Of a stretch of 64,000 nucleotides of DNA, positions 52,053-61,921 are shown piece after piece. How positions within the stretch are numbered: the stretch's first letter is position 1; each line of letters begins with the position of its first letter. Source of the DNA: JBDSZL01 sp039925145 (GTDB lineage Bacteria; Acidobacteriota; Vicinamibacteria; Vicinamibacterales; SCN-69-37); the NCBI GenBank assembly GCA_039925145.1, contig JBDSZL010000022.1, positions 15,958 through 79,957 on the forward strand, in the 5' to 3' direction. Position numbers and translations under genes: made by a program. Below the pieces are notes generated by a model. That model had not been told where the DNA came from. It searched no databases and saw only the letters and a list, made by a program, of their open reading frames with translations.

Positions 52053-55000
52053 TTACTTCGCCGCCGGCACGTCTGCGGCGATCGGCCGCGTGCTCGCGAA
52101 GCGTACCGACACCGCGGGGCGCCGGCCGCGCGCCCACTCCGAGGCGGCCTCCATATACAGATAGAACACCGGCGTGATGTAGAGCGTCAGCGTCTGCGAC
52201 ACAATCAGACCACCGACGACGGCCAGGCCGAGCGGCTGGCGCGACTCGGCACCCGCCCCCAGGCCGAGCGCAATCGGCAACGTGCCGACGAGCGCCGCCA
52301 TCGTCGTCATCATGATCGGCCGGAATCGAACCAGGCAGGCTTCGAACATCGCCTCGGCGGGCGATTTGCCCTCGGTGCGCTGAGCCTCGATGGCGAAGTC
52401 GATCATCATGATGCCGTTCTTCTTGACCAGCCCGACGAGCATGATGATGCCGACGAATGCGTATAGGTTCAGATCGACGTGGAAGATCAGGAGCGTCAGC
52501 AGGGCCCCGAGTCCGGCCGACGGCAGCCCCGAGAGAATCGTCAACGGGTGGATGAAGCTCTCGTACAGGATCCCGAGCACGATGTAGATGACGAAGATGG
52601 CCATCAGCAGAATGATGCCGAGGCCGCGCGTCGATTCCTGAAACGCCTGCGCCGTGCCCTGGAACTTGGTGGTGATGGCGGGAGCGAGCGTGTCGCGCGC
52701 CGCAGCCTCCACCTGCGCGACGGCCTGGCTGAGTGACACGCCTGGCCGGATGTTGAACGACAACGTGACGGATGGCAGCTGCCCCGTATGGTTGACCGCC
52801 AGCGGTCCGACACCGGCCTCGACGCGCGTGACAGCCGAGAGCGGCACCTGCTCACCCTGCGGTGTCCGCAGGTAAATGAGGTTGAGCGCCGACGGATCGC
52901 GCTGGAATGCCGGGGCGACGCGCATGATCACCTGGTAGGCGTTATTCGGCGCGTAGATCTGCGCCACCTGCCGCGCACCAAATGCAGACGACATCGCGCC
53001 TTCGAGCTGGTCGGCCGTGATGCCGAGCGCCACCATGCGGTCGCGGTCGAGTGTCACGTTGGCTTGAGGGTTGGTCAGCAGCAGATCGGTCGATACGTCT
53101 GTGAGATCGGGCAGCTCGTGGAGTCGATCCTCGAGCCTCGCGGCGTCCGAATAGAGTTCGTCCGTGTCTCCGCCCTGCAGGGTGAACTGATATTGCGCGC
53201 GCGCCTGGCGGCCCCCCAGGTTGATGACTGGCGGGTTCGTCAGGAACACGCGCACGCCGGGAATCGTGACCAGCTTCGGCCGGAGAGACTCGATGACCTG
53301 ATCGGCAGACAGCTTGCGTGCGTCGCGTGGCTGCAGCTCGATCTGCATGCGCCCGCCGTTGCCGCCGCCGCCGCCGCCGCCGGCACCGACACTCGAGGTG
53401 ACCGACTTCACGTTCGGGTCGGCGAGGAGCACTTTCTGCACCTGCAGCTGGTGCGCCACCACCTGCTCGTAGCCGAGCCCCTGGGCCATCTCGGTCTGCC
53501 CGCTCAGTTGGCTCATGTCCTGGCTGGGAATGAACCCCAGCGGCATGATGCGGAAACAGTAGACCGTGGCCACCACGAGCAGCAGCGAGATTACCATCGT
53601 CACTCGATGGTGGGTCATGGCCTTGGCGAGGGACCAGCCGTAAAACTGCCGCCCCGCCTCGAAGGCGCGCTCGATGGCCAGGTAGACCGGCCCGTGGCGC
53701 AGCTCACTGGGCGGTTTCAGAAACCGCGCCGCGAGCATTGGCGTGAGCGTCAGCGAGACGAAGCCGGAAATCAGAATCGCAACGCCCATCGTCACCGCAA
53801 ACTCGTGGAGCAGCCGGCCGATGATGCCTCCCATGAAGAGCACGGGAATGAACACCGCCGCGAGCGAGAGCGTCATGGACACGATGGTGAAGCCGATCTC
53901 CTTGGCCCCGCGCAGCGCAGCGGTCATCGCCGATTCGCCATGCTCCATGTGACGCACGATGTTCTCGAGCATCACGATCGCATCGTCGACCACGAATCCG
54001 ACCGACAGCGTGAGCGCCATGAGAGAGAGGTTGTCGAGACTGTAGCCGAGCAGCGACATGGCCGCGAACGTGCCGACGAGGGAGGCCGGAAGCGCGAGAC
54101 TGGGGATGACCGTCGCCGAGATGTTGCGCAGGAACAGGAAGATGACGAGCACGACGAGCACGATGGTCAGGACGAGCGTGAGCTTGATGTCGTGCACCGA
54201 CTCGCGGATGGATTGCGAGCGATCGCTGCGCACGACGAGTGTCAAGGCCGCGGGCAGCTGCGCCTGGATGTCGGGCAGCAGGGCGCGGATGGAGTCGACG
54301 ATCTCGACCGTGTTGGTCCCGGGCTGCCGGTTGATCGCGAGATAGATCGTCCGGCTGTCATTGAACCAGCTGGCCTGCTTATCGTTTTCGACGCCGTCGT
54401 ACACGTTGGCGACCTCGTCGAGCCGCACAGGACGTCCGTCACGATACGAGACCACCAGCGGCCGAAACGCCTCTGCGTTGGTCAGCTGTCCCTCGGTCTT
54501 GACCGCAAAGGTGCGGTCCGGGCCGTAGAGCGTCCCTGTTGGCCGGTTCACGCTGTTGCGCCCAATCGCCGTGGCGAGCGACTCCAGATCGAGGTTGCGC
54601 GCGGCGAGTTGTCGCGGATCGACGTCGACGCGCACGGCAAACCGCTGCGCCCCGAAGATCTGAACCTGCGCCACACCCTTGAGCGTCGAAAGCCGCTGGG
54701 CCACGTTTACTTCGGCGTACTCGTTGATTTGCGAGAGGGGCAGGGTCGCCGAGCTGAGGGTCAGGAAGATGATCGGGAAATCCGCCGGGTTCACTTTCTG
54801 GAACGAGGGCGGCGCGGGCATGTCCGGCGGTAGCTGTCGCGTCGTGCGGGCAATGGCCACCTGCACGTCCTGTGCGGCCGCGTCGATGTCGCGATCCAGA
54901 TCGAACTGCAGCGTGATCGACGTGCTGCTGGTTCCGTTGGTGGAGCTGATCGACGACACGCCCGCGATGGCGGAGAACTGCTTTTCGAGCGGCGAGGCAA

Positions 55001-55187
55001 TGGCAGACGCCATCGTCTCAGGATTGGCGCCTGGCAGGTTGGCGTTGACCTGGATGGTGGGGAAATCGACCGCCGGGAGGTCGCTGACCGGCAATGCACG
55101 GTAGCCGATCACGCCAAAGATCACGATGGCGAGCTGAACAAGGGTCGTCGCAACCGGACGCTTGATGAAGGTCTCAGAGACGTTCAT
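52053..55187 (-). CDS. RND multidrug efflux pump, inner-membrane subunit (AcrB/MdtB type)
   Basis: A full-length 1044-residue HAE1-type RND pump. The proton-relay acids are in LSVGFVVDDAIVMLEN (TM4 Asp pair), and the Lys is in IMLVGLVKKNGIMMIDFA (TM10). The opening MNVSETFIKRPVATTLVQLA and GFVSLTLTPMLAARFL are typical. One unusual spot is a seven-glycine run near 53362-53392 in the second porter domain (VGAGGGGGGGNGG). It expels drugs or other amphiphiles using proton flow. Its ATG overlaps the adaptor stop (ATGA). Confidence 0.95.
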   Translation of the reverse strand: MNVSETFIKRPVATTLVQLAIVIFGVIGYRALPVSDLPAVDFPTIQVNANLPGANPETMASAIASPLEKQFSAIAGVSSISSTNGTSSTSITLQFDLDRDIDAAAQDVQVAIARTTRQLPPDMPAPPSFQKVNPADFPIIFLTLSSATLPLSQINEYAEVNVAQRLSTLKGVAQVQIFGAQRFAVRVDVDPRQLAARNLDLESLATAIGRNSVNRPTGTLYGPDRTFAVKTEGQLTNAEAFRPLVVSYRDGRPVRLDEVANVYDGVENDKQASWFNDSRTIYLAINRQPGTNTVEIVDSIRALLPDIQAQLPAALTLVVRSDRSQSIRESVHDIKLTLVLTIVLVVLVIFLFLRNISATVIPSLALPASLVGTFAAMSLLGYSLDNLSLMALTLSVGFVVDDAIVMLENIVRHMEHGESAMTAALRGAKEIGFTIVSMTLSLAAVFIPVLFMGGIIGRLLHEFAVTMGVAILISGFVSLTLTPMLAARFLKPPSELRHGPVYLAIERAFEAGRQFYGWSLAKAMTHHRVTMVISLLLVVATVYCFRIMPLGFIPSQDMSQLSGQTEMAQGLGYEQVVAHQLQVQKVLLADPNVKSVTSSVGAGGGGGGGNGGRMQIELQPRDARKLSADQVIESLRPKLVTIPGVRVFLTNPPVINLGGRQARAQYQFTLQGGDTDELYSDAARLEDRLHELPDLTDVSTDLLLTNPQANVTLDRDRMVALGITADQLEGAMSSAFGARQVAQIYAPNNAYQVIMRVAPAFQRDPSALNLIYLRTPQGEQVPLSAVTRVEAGVGPLAVNHTGQLPSVTLSFNIRPGVSLSQAVAQVEAAARDTLAPAITTKFQGTAQAFQESTRGLGIILLMAIFVIYIVLGILYESFIHPLTILSGLPSAGLGALLTLLIFHVDLNLYAFVGIIMLVGLVKKNGIMMIDFAIEAQRTEGKSPAEAMFEACLVRFRPIMMTTMAALVGTLPIALGLGAGAESRQPLGLAVVGGLIVSQTLTLYITPVFYLYMEAASEWARGRRPAVSVRFASTRPIAADVPAAK

Positions 55188-56527
55188 GGCCGACCTCCCT
55201 GTGGGGCACGCGGCTCGGCCCCCTGTCCTCTGCCGGCCTCCGCGCCGCGAGCGCCCCTGCCGGCGCCGCCCTCACGCGCGCCATCCGCGCCCCCTGCGCC
55301 CTCCGGCGCCGACTGCCGTCCGCCGCCTGCGGCGTCGGTCCCCCGTCCGCCGCGCCCATCGGCCTGTCCGGTCGTGACCCGGGCGCCGGGCGTGAGCCGC
55401 AGCTGTCCGTCGGTCACCACGGTTTCGTCGGCCGAGAGTCCGCGTGCCACCACCGTTTCGTCGCCCTCGGTCCAGCCGACAGTAATCGGCCGTGCTTCCA
55501 CCGTGCGATCCGACTTCACGACGTACACCAGTTGGCCCTGCTGGCTGGCCTGCACGGCCGCATTCGGAATCACGAGCGCCTGCGGCGTCTCGGCCAGCCG
55601 CAGCGTGACGTCGACGAACGCGCCGGGCCACAGCCGCCGATCGCGGTTCGGGAAGGTGGCCTTCAGCCGGATCGTGTCGGTGGCCCGATCGACGCTGTTG
55701 TCCAGAAAGCTCACAGTCCCCTCGGCGCCGCGCTCGGCTCCGCCGGCTGGGGAGGCCTCCACGTGAAGCTTGCCGCGCTCGTGCTGCAGCTGCGCCAGCA
55801 GCCGGGCGGGGACGGCAAAGCTCACGAACACGGGAGAGATCTGGTTGATGACCACGAGTGGCGTCGTGTCGTTATTACGGATGAGCGACCCTTCGTGCAC
55901 GAGGAGCGCCCCCGTGCGGCCGGATACCGATGCCGTGATGCGCGTGAACTGCAGCTGCAGCTTGGCGTTGTCGATCTGCACCTGATCGGAGGCCATGGCG
56001 CCTCTGATGGCGGCGGCTTGTGCCTGTGTCGTCTCATGGGCCGACGGCGCCACGAGACCCTTGGCCAGCAGCTCGGTCGATCGCTCGGCCTGGGCTTCGG
56101 CGGTCCTGGATTGCGCCGCATCACGCGCGAAGGCCGTCTCGGCCTGCCGCACGGCGAGCTCGAACGGGCGAGGGTCGAGCGTGAACAGCAGTTGTCCCTT
56201 CGCGACGTCCTGGCCCTCGCTGAACTCGACCGTCTTCAACTCGCCGGTGACCTGCGCCCGCACGTTCACGGTGGATGCGGCTTCGACGTTGCCGACCACC
56301 CGCACGTTGACGGCCATAGGCTTGACCACGACGCGTGCCGTCTTCACGGCAACAGGGCCGCCGCCACCGCGGCCTCGTCCTGCTGCGGCCGGCGCGCCGC
56401 CTGCGCGGCCTTCAGTGGCGACCGGCCCGGCCCCGCCCCCGGAGCAGGCCGTCACCGCCAGTGCTGTCGTGAGAACCAGTGCGGCAACGCACAGCGGGGG
56501 AGCGAGTGGACGTGTGCTGTCGACCAT
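55184..56527 (-). CDS. RND efflux periplasmic adaptor (MdtA/AcrA type), probable lipoprotein
   Basis: A 447-residue adaptor. A signal with lipobox AVTAC (Cys28) is followed by a Gly/Ala-rich spacer, then the membrane-fusion core: VNVRVVGNVEAASTVNVRAQ, LFTLDPRPFELAVRQAE (lipoyl and hairpin), RITASVSGRTGALLVHEGSLI, and FVDVTLRLAETPQALVIPNAA. The last ~75 residues are Gly/Arg/Ala-rich and disordered (DGRGGRGTDAAGGGRQ), which is odd for the family. No outer-membrane channel gene is in the window. Coupled to the pump gene by ATGA. Confidence 0.92.
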   Translation of the reverse strand: MVDSTRPLAPPLCVAALVLTTALAVTACSGGGAGPVATEGRAGGAPAAAGRGRGGGGPVAVKTARVVVKPMAVNVRVVGNVEAASTVNVRAQVTGELKTVEFSEGQDVAKGQLLFTLDPRPFELAVRQAETAFARDAAQSRTAEAQAERSTELLAKGLVAPSAHETTQAQAAAIRGAMASDQVQIDNAKLQLQFTRITASVSGRTGALLVHEGSLIRNNDTTPLVVINQISPVFVSFAVPARLLAQLQHERGKLHVEASPAGGAERGAEGTVSFLDNSVDRATDTIRLKATFPNRDRRLWPGAFVDVTLRLAETPQALVIPNAAVQASQQGQLVYVVKSDRTVEARPITVGWTEGDETVVARGLSADETVVTDGQLRLTPGARVTTGQADGRGGRGTDAAGGGRQSAPEGAGGADGAREGGAGRGARGAEAGRGQGAEPRAPQGGRP

Positions 56528-56757
56528 GTGTGTCCAAGATTAGCCCAGCTCGTTACGTGCCGCCATTTTGAACGCCAGTATGGTGCGCCTGGTGGCAACT
56601 GGAGGTCCAGCTGGCATTTGGACGGCAAATACCGTAACCTAACCCACTATCGATAATCGTGTCGGCCTAGGTTTAACACGGCCGAGCGAGGCTGTACTCC
56701 CGGAAGCGCCCAGGACCGGCGCGTGGTCTCCGGCGGCAATCGGTCCTCATATTCCAT

Positions 56758-57846
56758 ATGAAGAGTGAGCTGCTCAGGGGACAGACGCCCGCTTCGGTCG
56801 TCCCCAAGCCGGGCACTCTGCTCGGCAGCCTGCCCCTCGCCGGATCCGTGCTCGTGGTCGACGACGACCAGCAGAGTCTGCGGCTGCTGACCCGCCTGCT
56901 CGAGCGCGATGGGTTCCACGTCCACACGGCCACGGACGGTGAGGCGGCGCTCGCGTCACTCGTGCGTCTGGCGCCCGATCTGATCCTGCTCGACGTGGGG
57001 CTGCCGGGCCTGAACGGGTTTGAAATCTGCCGACGGGTCAAGAGCAGTCCGGCGACAAGGCTCACGCCGGTGGTGATCGTCACTGGCCACAACGCCCACG
57101 AGCATCGCCTCGAAGGCATCAACTCGGGCGCCGACGACTTCCTGGGCAAGCCGTTCGATGGCGAAGAGCTCCGAGCCCGGGTGCGGTCGCTCATCCGGCT
57201 CAAGCGCCATACCGACGACCTGGAGTCGGCCGAAGCGGTCATTCTCAGCCTGGCGCTCACCGTCGAAGCCCGCGACGCTTATACCGAGGGCCATTGCGCC
57301 CGGCTGGCGAAGTACGCGGTGACGCTCGGCCGCGCAGTTGGACTTGGCGAAGAGGATCTGGCGGCGCTCTATCGCGGCGGCTATCTCCACGATCTTGGCA
57401 AGATCGCCATTCCCGATGCGCTGCTCCACAAGCCGACGTCTCTGACGTCCGCCGAGTTCGAGTTGATGAAGCGCCACACCATCGTCGGTGAGCACCTGTG
57501 CGGTAACCTTCGCTCGCTGCGCAAGGTGCGGCCAATCGTCCGCTGTCATCACGAGAAGCTCGACGGCAGCGGCTACCCAGACGGCCTCAGCGGCCGCGAC
57601 GTACCGCTGCTGGCGCAGATTGTCAGTATCGTGGATGCGTATGACGCGATCACCACCACGCGGCCGTATCGCGTGGCGTTGAGCACGGAGCATGCGTTTG
57701 GCGAACTGCGGCGCGACGCGGCCGCAGGCGCGCGTAGCGCCGAACTGGTCGAAGCCTTCGTCGCACTCGGACGCGAAGGACAGCTCGAGATCACCGCCGA
57801 GGTCTCGTCGTCGGCGAATGCGCCGGCATGGGAAGAGTCCTCTTAA
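56758..57846 (+). CDS. HD-GYP response regulator (cyclic-di-GMP phosphodiesterase)
   Basis: A 362-residue protein. The receiver (~28-145) has phosphoacceptor Asp79 in LILLDVGLPG and Lys131 in LGKPFDG. The HD-GYP domain (~160-345) has HDLGK (His211, Asp212), a KRHTIVGE His, HHEKLDG (264-265) and GYP at 272-274. Such RpfG-like enzymes break down cyclic-di-GMP when phosphorylated. The sequence upstream of ATG 56758 shows no strong ribosome site. A 230-bp gap with no gene separates it from the divergent adaptor, and it is convergent with the next kinase, 9 bp apart. Confidence 0.93.
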   Translation: MKSELLRGQTPASVVPKPGTLLGSLPLAGSVLVVDDDQQSLRLLTRLLERDGFHVHTATDGEAALASLVRLAPDLILLDVGLPGLNGFEICRRVKSSPATRLTPVVIVTGHNAHEHRLEGINSGADDFLGKPFDGEELRARVRSLIRLKRHTDDLESAEAVILSLALTVEARDAYTEGHCARLAKYAVTLGRAVGLGEEDLAALYRGGYLHDLGKIAIPDALLHKPTSLTSAEFELMKRHTIVGEHLCGNLRSLRKVRPIVRCHHEKLDGSGYPDGLSGRDVPLLAQIVSIVDAYDAITTTRPYRVALSTEHAFGELRRDAAAGARSAELVEAFVALGREGQLEITAEVSSSANAPAWEESS

Positions 57847-57855
57847 ACGAGACGG

Positions 57856-60159
57856 TCAGCCCTCCCCGAGCAGCGCCTCGACGCGGGCTTTGAGCTCCGC
57901 CGCTGTAAAGGGCTTCGAAATCAGGTGCACGCCGCTTTCGAGCACCCCGTGACGCGCAATCGCGCTCCCGCTGTAACCGGACATGAAAAGCACCTTGAGG
58001 CCGGGGCGCTCACGGACCAGCCGATCTGATAGTTCGCGGCCGCTCATGTGCGGCATCACCACATCGGTCAGAAGGAGATCGATCCCTTCCCGGCAGGCGC
58101 TGGCCGTCTGCAGCGCCTGCTCGCCTCCCGGCGCCGTGAGCACGTGGTAGCCCGCTGACGCCAGACAACGTGTCACCAGCCGCAGCACGGCGTCTTCATC
58201 TTCCACCACCATGACGGTGTGCGTCCGTGGCGCGGCCACCGCGGGGCCGGCGATGACCGGCGGCGCGGGCACCGGCTCGCGCGGAAACGTCAATGTGAAA
58301 GTGGTGCCCTTGCCGACTGCGGACTGCACGGCAATCGTGCCGCCGGTCTGCGTGACGATGCCGTAGACCATCGGCAGGCCCAGGCCGGTGCCGATGCCTG
58401 GCGGCTTGGTGGTGAAGAAGGGCTCGAAGATGTGAGCCTTGGTGCGCTCGTCCATGCCGCACCCCGTGTCGGACACGGTGAGTGCGACTGTGGCATTCGC
58501 CGGATCGTCGAGGCTGACCGAACCTGGCAGTGGGCCGGTGCTCGTGGCGATGAGTAGGTTGCCGCCCGATGGCATCGCGTCGCGTGCGTTGACGATCAGG
58601 TTGACGATGACCTGCTCGATCTGCCCCGCGTCGGCGAACAGGGCGGCGGTGTCGTCGCCCAGATTCACCTGGACCGCGATGTCGTCGCCGACGAGCCGCC
58701 GCAGCATTATTTCCAGTCCCCGCACCACGTCGTTGAGCCGGATGACCTGGGGACTGAGCACCTGTTTGCGTCCAAAGGCGAGGAGCTGACTGGTCAACGC
58801 CGCCGCGCGCTGGCCCGCCCGCCGAATCTCCTGCAGGTCGGTGCGCATGGGATGGTCGCTCGCGACTTTCTCGAGGGCAAAGTCTGCATATCCGTTGATG
58901 GCGATGACGAGGTTGTTGAAGTCGTGTGCCACTCCCCCGGCGAGCCGTCCGATCGCCTCGAGCCGCTGGGCGACCTGCAGCTGCTCCTCCGCAAACCGTT
59001 GCTCGGTCACGTCGGTCAGCACGCCGGTCAGACCTATGGCGGACTTGCCGCTGGTCAGCCGACGCGTGCGTGCGCGCACGTGATGTACGCCGCCCGTGGC
59101 GTCCTTCACGCGGAACTCGCGAAGCGTGGCGCCGGGCGGCGCGCTCCGGTCGAGCGACTCGATCAGCTGCGCGACGTCGTCGGGATGGACGAACCGGCTG
59201 AACAATTGCCCCGTGAGTTCGACCGGCGTGTACCCGTACTTCGAGACTGACGAGCTCACGTACTGGAACCGTCCCTCGCGGTCCATCGAGAACACGACGT
59301 CTGTCAGATTCTCGACTAGCTCGCGGTACTGACGCTGCGATTCGTTCAGCTTCCTGTTGAGTGACTCGAGCGCCGCTTGCGCGTGCTTGCGCTCCGTGAC
59401 GTCGTGGGCGGTGCCGTGCAGACGGACGGGGCCCGGCTGGTCGACAACGGCCCCGCGCGCGACGATCCAGCGGATCTCGCCCGCCGGCCGAACGATCTCC
59501 ACGTCGAGCTCGAAGGGAGCGCCCGTGGCGCGGGTGTGCGCGACGGCCTGCTGCAGCTGATCGCGACCGCTCCGGTACATGGTCAGCTGTTCGGCGAATG
59601 TGAGGGCGCCGCCCGCCGGGTCGATGCCGAAAATCTGGAACAGCTCCTCGGACCACTCCACGACGTCGGAGACCGGATCCCAGACCCACGACCCGATCTC
59701 GGCCAGCCGCTGCGCCGCGCTGAGCGCCGCCTCCTGGACGCGCAGTCGCTCGTGGGCGTGCGCCCGCTCGGTGATGTCGTGCCCAGTGATGACGTAGCCC
59801 GGCGTTCTGTCTGGCCACTCGTCGCGCTGGGTCATCACGCACAGCACCACGCGATTGCTGCCATCGCGCGCGCTGGTGTGCGCTTCAAAGGACCACGAGG
59901 GGAGGCCGTTGCGCAGGCGGTCCATGGCCGACGTGACGGCGTCCACACTCTGCGCAGAAGTCGCGAACACCTGGCTGTAGTGCGCACCGATCATCTCGGC
60001 GCATGCGGCGCCGAACACCCGTGCGGCCTCACGATTCCATTGCGTGATGATGCCAGCAGGCGTGCAGCAGAGCACGACGGCGCTGATCTCGTCGACGTGC
60101 GGGTCAGGCGACACGCCTCCGGTCGCCCGAACGCTTAGTTCAACAGGTTGGTCAGGCAT
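57856..60159 (-). CDS. Soluble hybrid histidine kinase with three PAS domains and a C-terminal receiver
   Basis: A 767-residue kinase without membrane segments: PAS 1 (~20-130), PAS 2/PAC (~145-255), PAS 3 (~275-385, YRELVENLTDVVFSMDREGR), HisKA with LAGGVAHDFNNLVIAINGYAD (phospho-His), an ATPase domain (GQIEQVIVNLIVNARDAMP, DTGCGMD, GIGTGLGL), and a receiver (VMVVEDEDAVLRLV, LLLTDVVMPHMSG, ISKPFTAAEL). The HDFNNL H-box is common in Acidobacteria hybrid kinases. The ligand is unknown. Confidence 0.93.
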   Translation of the reverse strand: MPDQPVELSVRATGGVSPDPHVDEISAVVLCCTPAGIITQWNREAARVFGAACAEMIGAHYSQVFATSAQSVDAVTSAMDRLRNGLPSWSFEAHTSARDGSNRVVLCVMTQRDEWPDRTPGYVITGHDITERAHAHERLRVQEAALSAAQRLAEIGSWVWDPVSDVVEWSEELFQIFGIDPAGGALTFAEQLTMYRSGRDQLQQAVAHTRATGAPFELDVEIVRPAGEIRWIVARGAVVDQPGPVRLHGTAHDVTERKHAQAALESLNRKLNESQRQYRELVENLTDVVFSMDREGRFQYVSSSVSKYGYTPVELTGQLFSRFVHPDDVAQLIESLDRSAPPGATLREFRVKDATGGVHHVRARTRRLTSGKSAIGLTGVLTDVTEQRFAEEQLQVAQRLEAIGRLAGGVAHDFNNLVIAINGYADFALEKVASDHPMRTDLQEIRRAGQRAAALTSQLLAFGRKQVLSPQVIRLNDVVRGLEIMLRRLVGDDIAVQVNLGDDTAALFADAGQIEQVIVNLIVNARDAMPSGGNLLIATSTGPLPGSVSLDDPANATVALTVSDTGCGMDERTKAHIFEPFFTTKPPGIGTGLGLPMVYGIVTQTGGTIAVQSAVGKGTTFTLTFPREPVPAPPVIAGPAVAAPRTHTVMVVEDEDAVLRLVTRCLASAGYHVLTAPGGEQALQTASACREGIDLLLTDVVMPHMSGRELSDRLVRERPGLKVLFMSGYSGSAIARHGVLESGVHLISKPFTAAELKARVEALLGEG

Positions 60160-60237
60160 GGGGAGCCTTGTTCCTCTTCCTTGGCGCCAGGCGCGTGTGA
60201 GGCGATTTCCGAGCGGTAGTAAAGGACCGCGAGACCA

Positions 60238-61788
60238 CTAGACAGATGCGGGCCAGTAAATTCTGAAGGTCGTGCCCTGACCCGGCGTGCTGTCCACGAG
60301 GATCGTGCCGCCGCTTTGCTGGACGATGGCGTAGACGGTGGCCAGCCCGAGGCCGGTTCCATGCCCGAGCTCCTTCGTGGTGTAGAAAGGCTCGAACAGG
60401 TGTGTCAGCGCCACCGCATCCATGCCGGTGCCCGTGTCTGAAATGGCCAGCACGACGTGCGGTCCGGCGGAGGCGCCCGGATGGCCCGCGGCTTCTGCGG
60501 CGTCCCACACGACGTAGAGGGTCTCGATGGTCAGCACGCCTCCCTCGGGCATGGCGTCACGCGCGTTGAGGCTGAGATTGAGCAGCACCTGCTCGATCTG
60601 CCCGCCGTCGGCATTGATGAATGGAAGGTTCGGCGCCAGGCTGGTACGAAGTTGCACGGCTTCGCCTATCGACCGCCGCAGAAAGGCTTCGAGACGTGTG
60701 ACGATCAGGTTCGGATTGAGCAGCTGCGGCTGCACGGTCTGCCGCCGGCTGAAGACGAGCAGTTGGCGCGTCAGCGCCGCCGCGCTGCGCCCCGCGTTGA
60801 GCACTTCGCGCAGGTCGGCCGACACCTCGCTGTCGAGGCCCACCTGGGCGAGCGTCAGTTCCGTGAATCCGATAATCGCGGTGAGCAGGTTGTTGAAGTC
60901 GTGCGCCACGCCAGCGGCGAGGCGTCCGACGGCCTCGAGTTTCTGAGCCTGCTGCAGCTGCGATTCGAGCCGGATGCGATCGCTGATGTCGATGAAGGTG
61001 ATGACCGAGCCCACCTCGCGCGCGCCGTCACGGATGGGAAACGACCAGTACTCGACAGGGAACATGGCGCCGTTCCTGCGCCAGAGCACCTGGTCGGTCG
61101 CGTGTGCCGGTTCGCCTCGAGACAGCGCGAGATGCAGCGCGCACGCGTCAGTCGTGCACGCGGTGCCGTTGGCCCGGGTGTGGTGCACGAGCGCGTGAAA
61201 CGCCTGACCGATGACCTCGTCGGCTGTCTCGTAGCCAAGCATGGCTAAACCCGACCGGTTGCACAGCGTGCAGCGGCCGTCGAGATCCAGCGCGAGAATG
61301 GCTTCGGCGGTGGAGTCGAGCAGCAGACGCACGCGCGCCTCGCTTCGCCGCCGCGCCTCCTCCGAGGCCCGCAACGCACGGTGGGCGCGTCGGCGCTCGG
61401 CCAGCCGTGCAACCTTTGCGACCAGCCGCAGCGGGTCGTACGGCACCTCGAGATAGTCGTCAGCGCCCGATTGAAACCCCTCGATGGCGCTCGCGCTGTC
61501 TTTTCGCACCGCACTCACGAGCAGCACGGGGGTGTCGGACAGCTCCGGGTGATCGCGGATATGCCGGCAGAGCGTGATGCCGTCCATGCGCGGCATCTGG
61601 ACATCGCTCACCATCACGTCGGGTTCGAGGATCACAGCGGCATGCAGACCTTCGACCCCGTCGACCGCGCTATGCACCGTGTAACCGGACTGGGTGAGGA
61701 TGACCCGGAGAAGGTCCAATTCGGCGGGCTGATCGTTCACGATCAGGACCGAGGAGTCGGTCGCTCCAGGCGGCGTCGGCTGTGGCAT
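60238..61788 (-). CDS. Histidine kinase with an N-terminal receiver and a PAS domain
   Basis: A 516-residue soluble kinase: receiver (~12-130), PAS (~150-265, EAILALDLDGRCTLCN), HisKA with LAAGVAHDFNNLLTAIIGFTE, and an ATPase domain (GQIEQVLLNLSLNARDAMP, SDTGTGMD, GHGTGLGL). The receiver keeps Asp62 (MVSDVQMPRMDG), but the usual Lys-Pro is Val115-Pro116 in DYLEVPYD and the acid pair is Asn18-Asp19. So its phosphorylation switch may be altered. It lies between the hybrid kinase and the divergent sigma-54 activator. Confidence 0.9.
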   Translation of the reverse strand: MPQPTPPGATDSSVLIVNDQPAELDLLRVILTQSGYTVHSAVDGVEGLHAAVILEPDVMVSDVQMPRMDGITLCRHIRDHPELSDTPVLLVSAVRKDSASAIEGFQSGADDYLEVPYDPLRLVAKVARLAERRRAHRALRASEEARRRSEARVRLLLDSTAEAILALDLDGRCTLCNRSGLAMLGYETADEVIGQAFHALVHHTRANGTACTTDACALHLALSRGEPAHATDQVLWRRNGAMFPVEYWSFPIRDGAREVGSVITFIDISDRIRLESQLQQAQKLEAVGRLAAGVAHDFNNLLTAIIGFTELTLAQVGLDSEVSADLREVLNAGRSAAALTRQLLVFSRRQTVQPQLLNPNLIVTRLEAFLRRSIGEAVQLRTSLAPNLPFINADGGQIEQVLLNLSLNARDAMPEGGVLTIETLYVVWDAAEAAGHPGASAGPHVVLAISDTGTGMDAVALTHLFEPFYTTKELGHGTGLGLATVYAIVQQSGGTILVDSTPGQGTTFRIYWPASV

Positions 61789-61921
61789 GGGCCTCGTGTC
61801 GAGTATCGGTCGAGAAGCAGACTTACATCAGCGAGGCCCGGGGAGGGGACGCTCTCGAAATTACGGCCGGTGGCAGTCTTGTCCGACGGAGTTTAGCATT
61901 GCTGCTGGGGCCGGCGGGGTT

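Noticed and set aside
52788..54833. 681-residue plus-strand frame
   Set aside because: Antisense of the RND pump, with Arg/His-rich composition and no motif.
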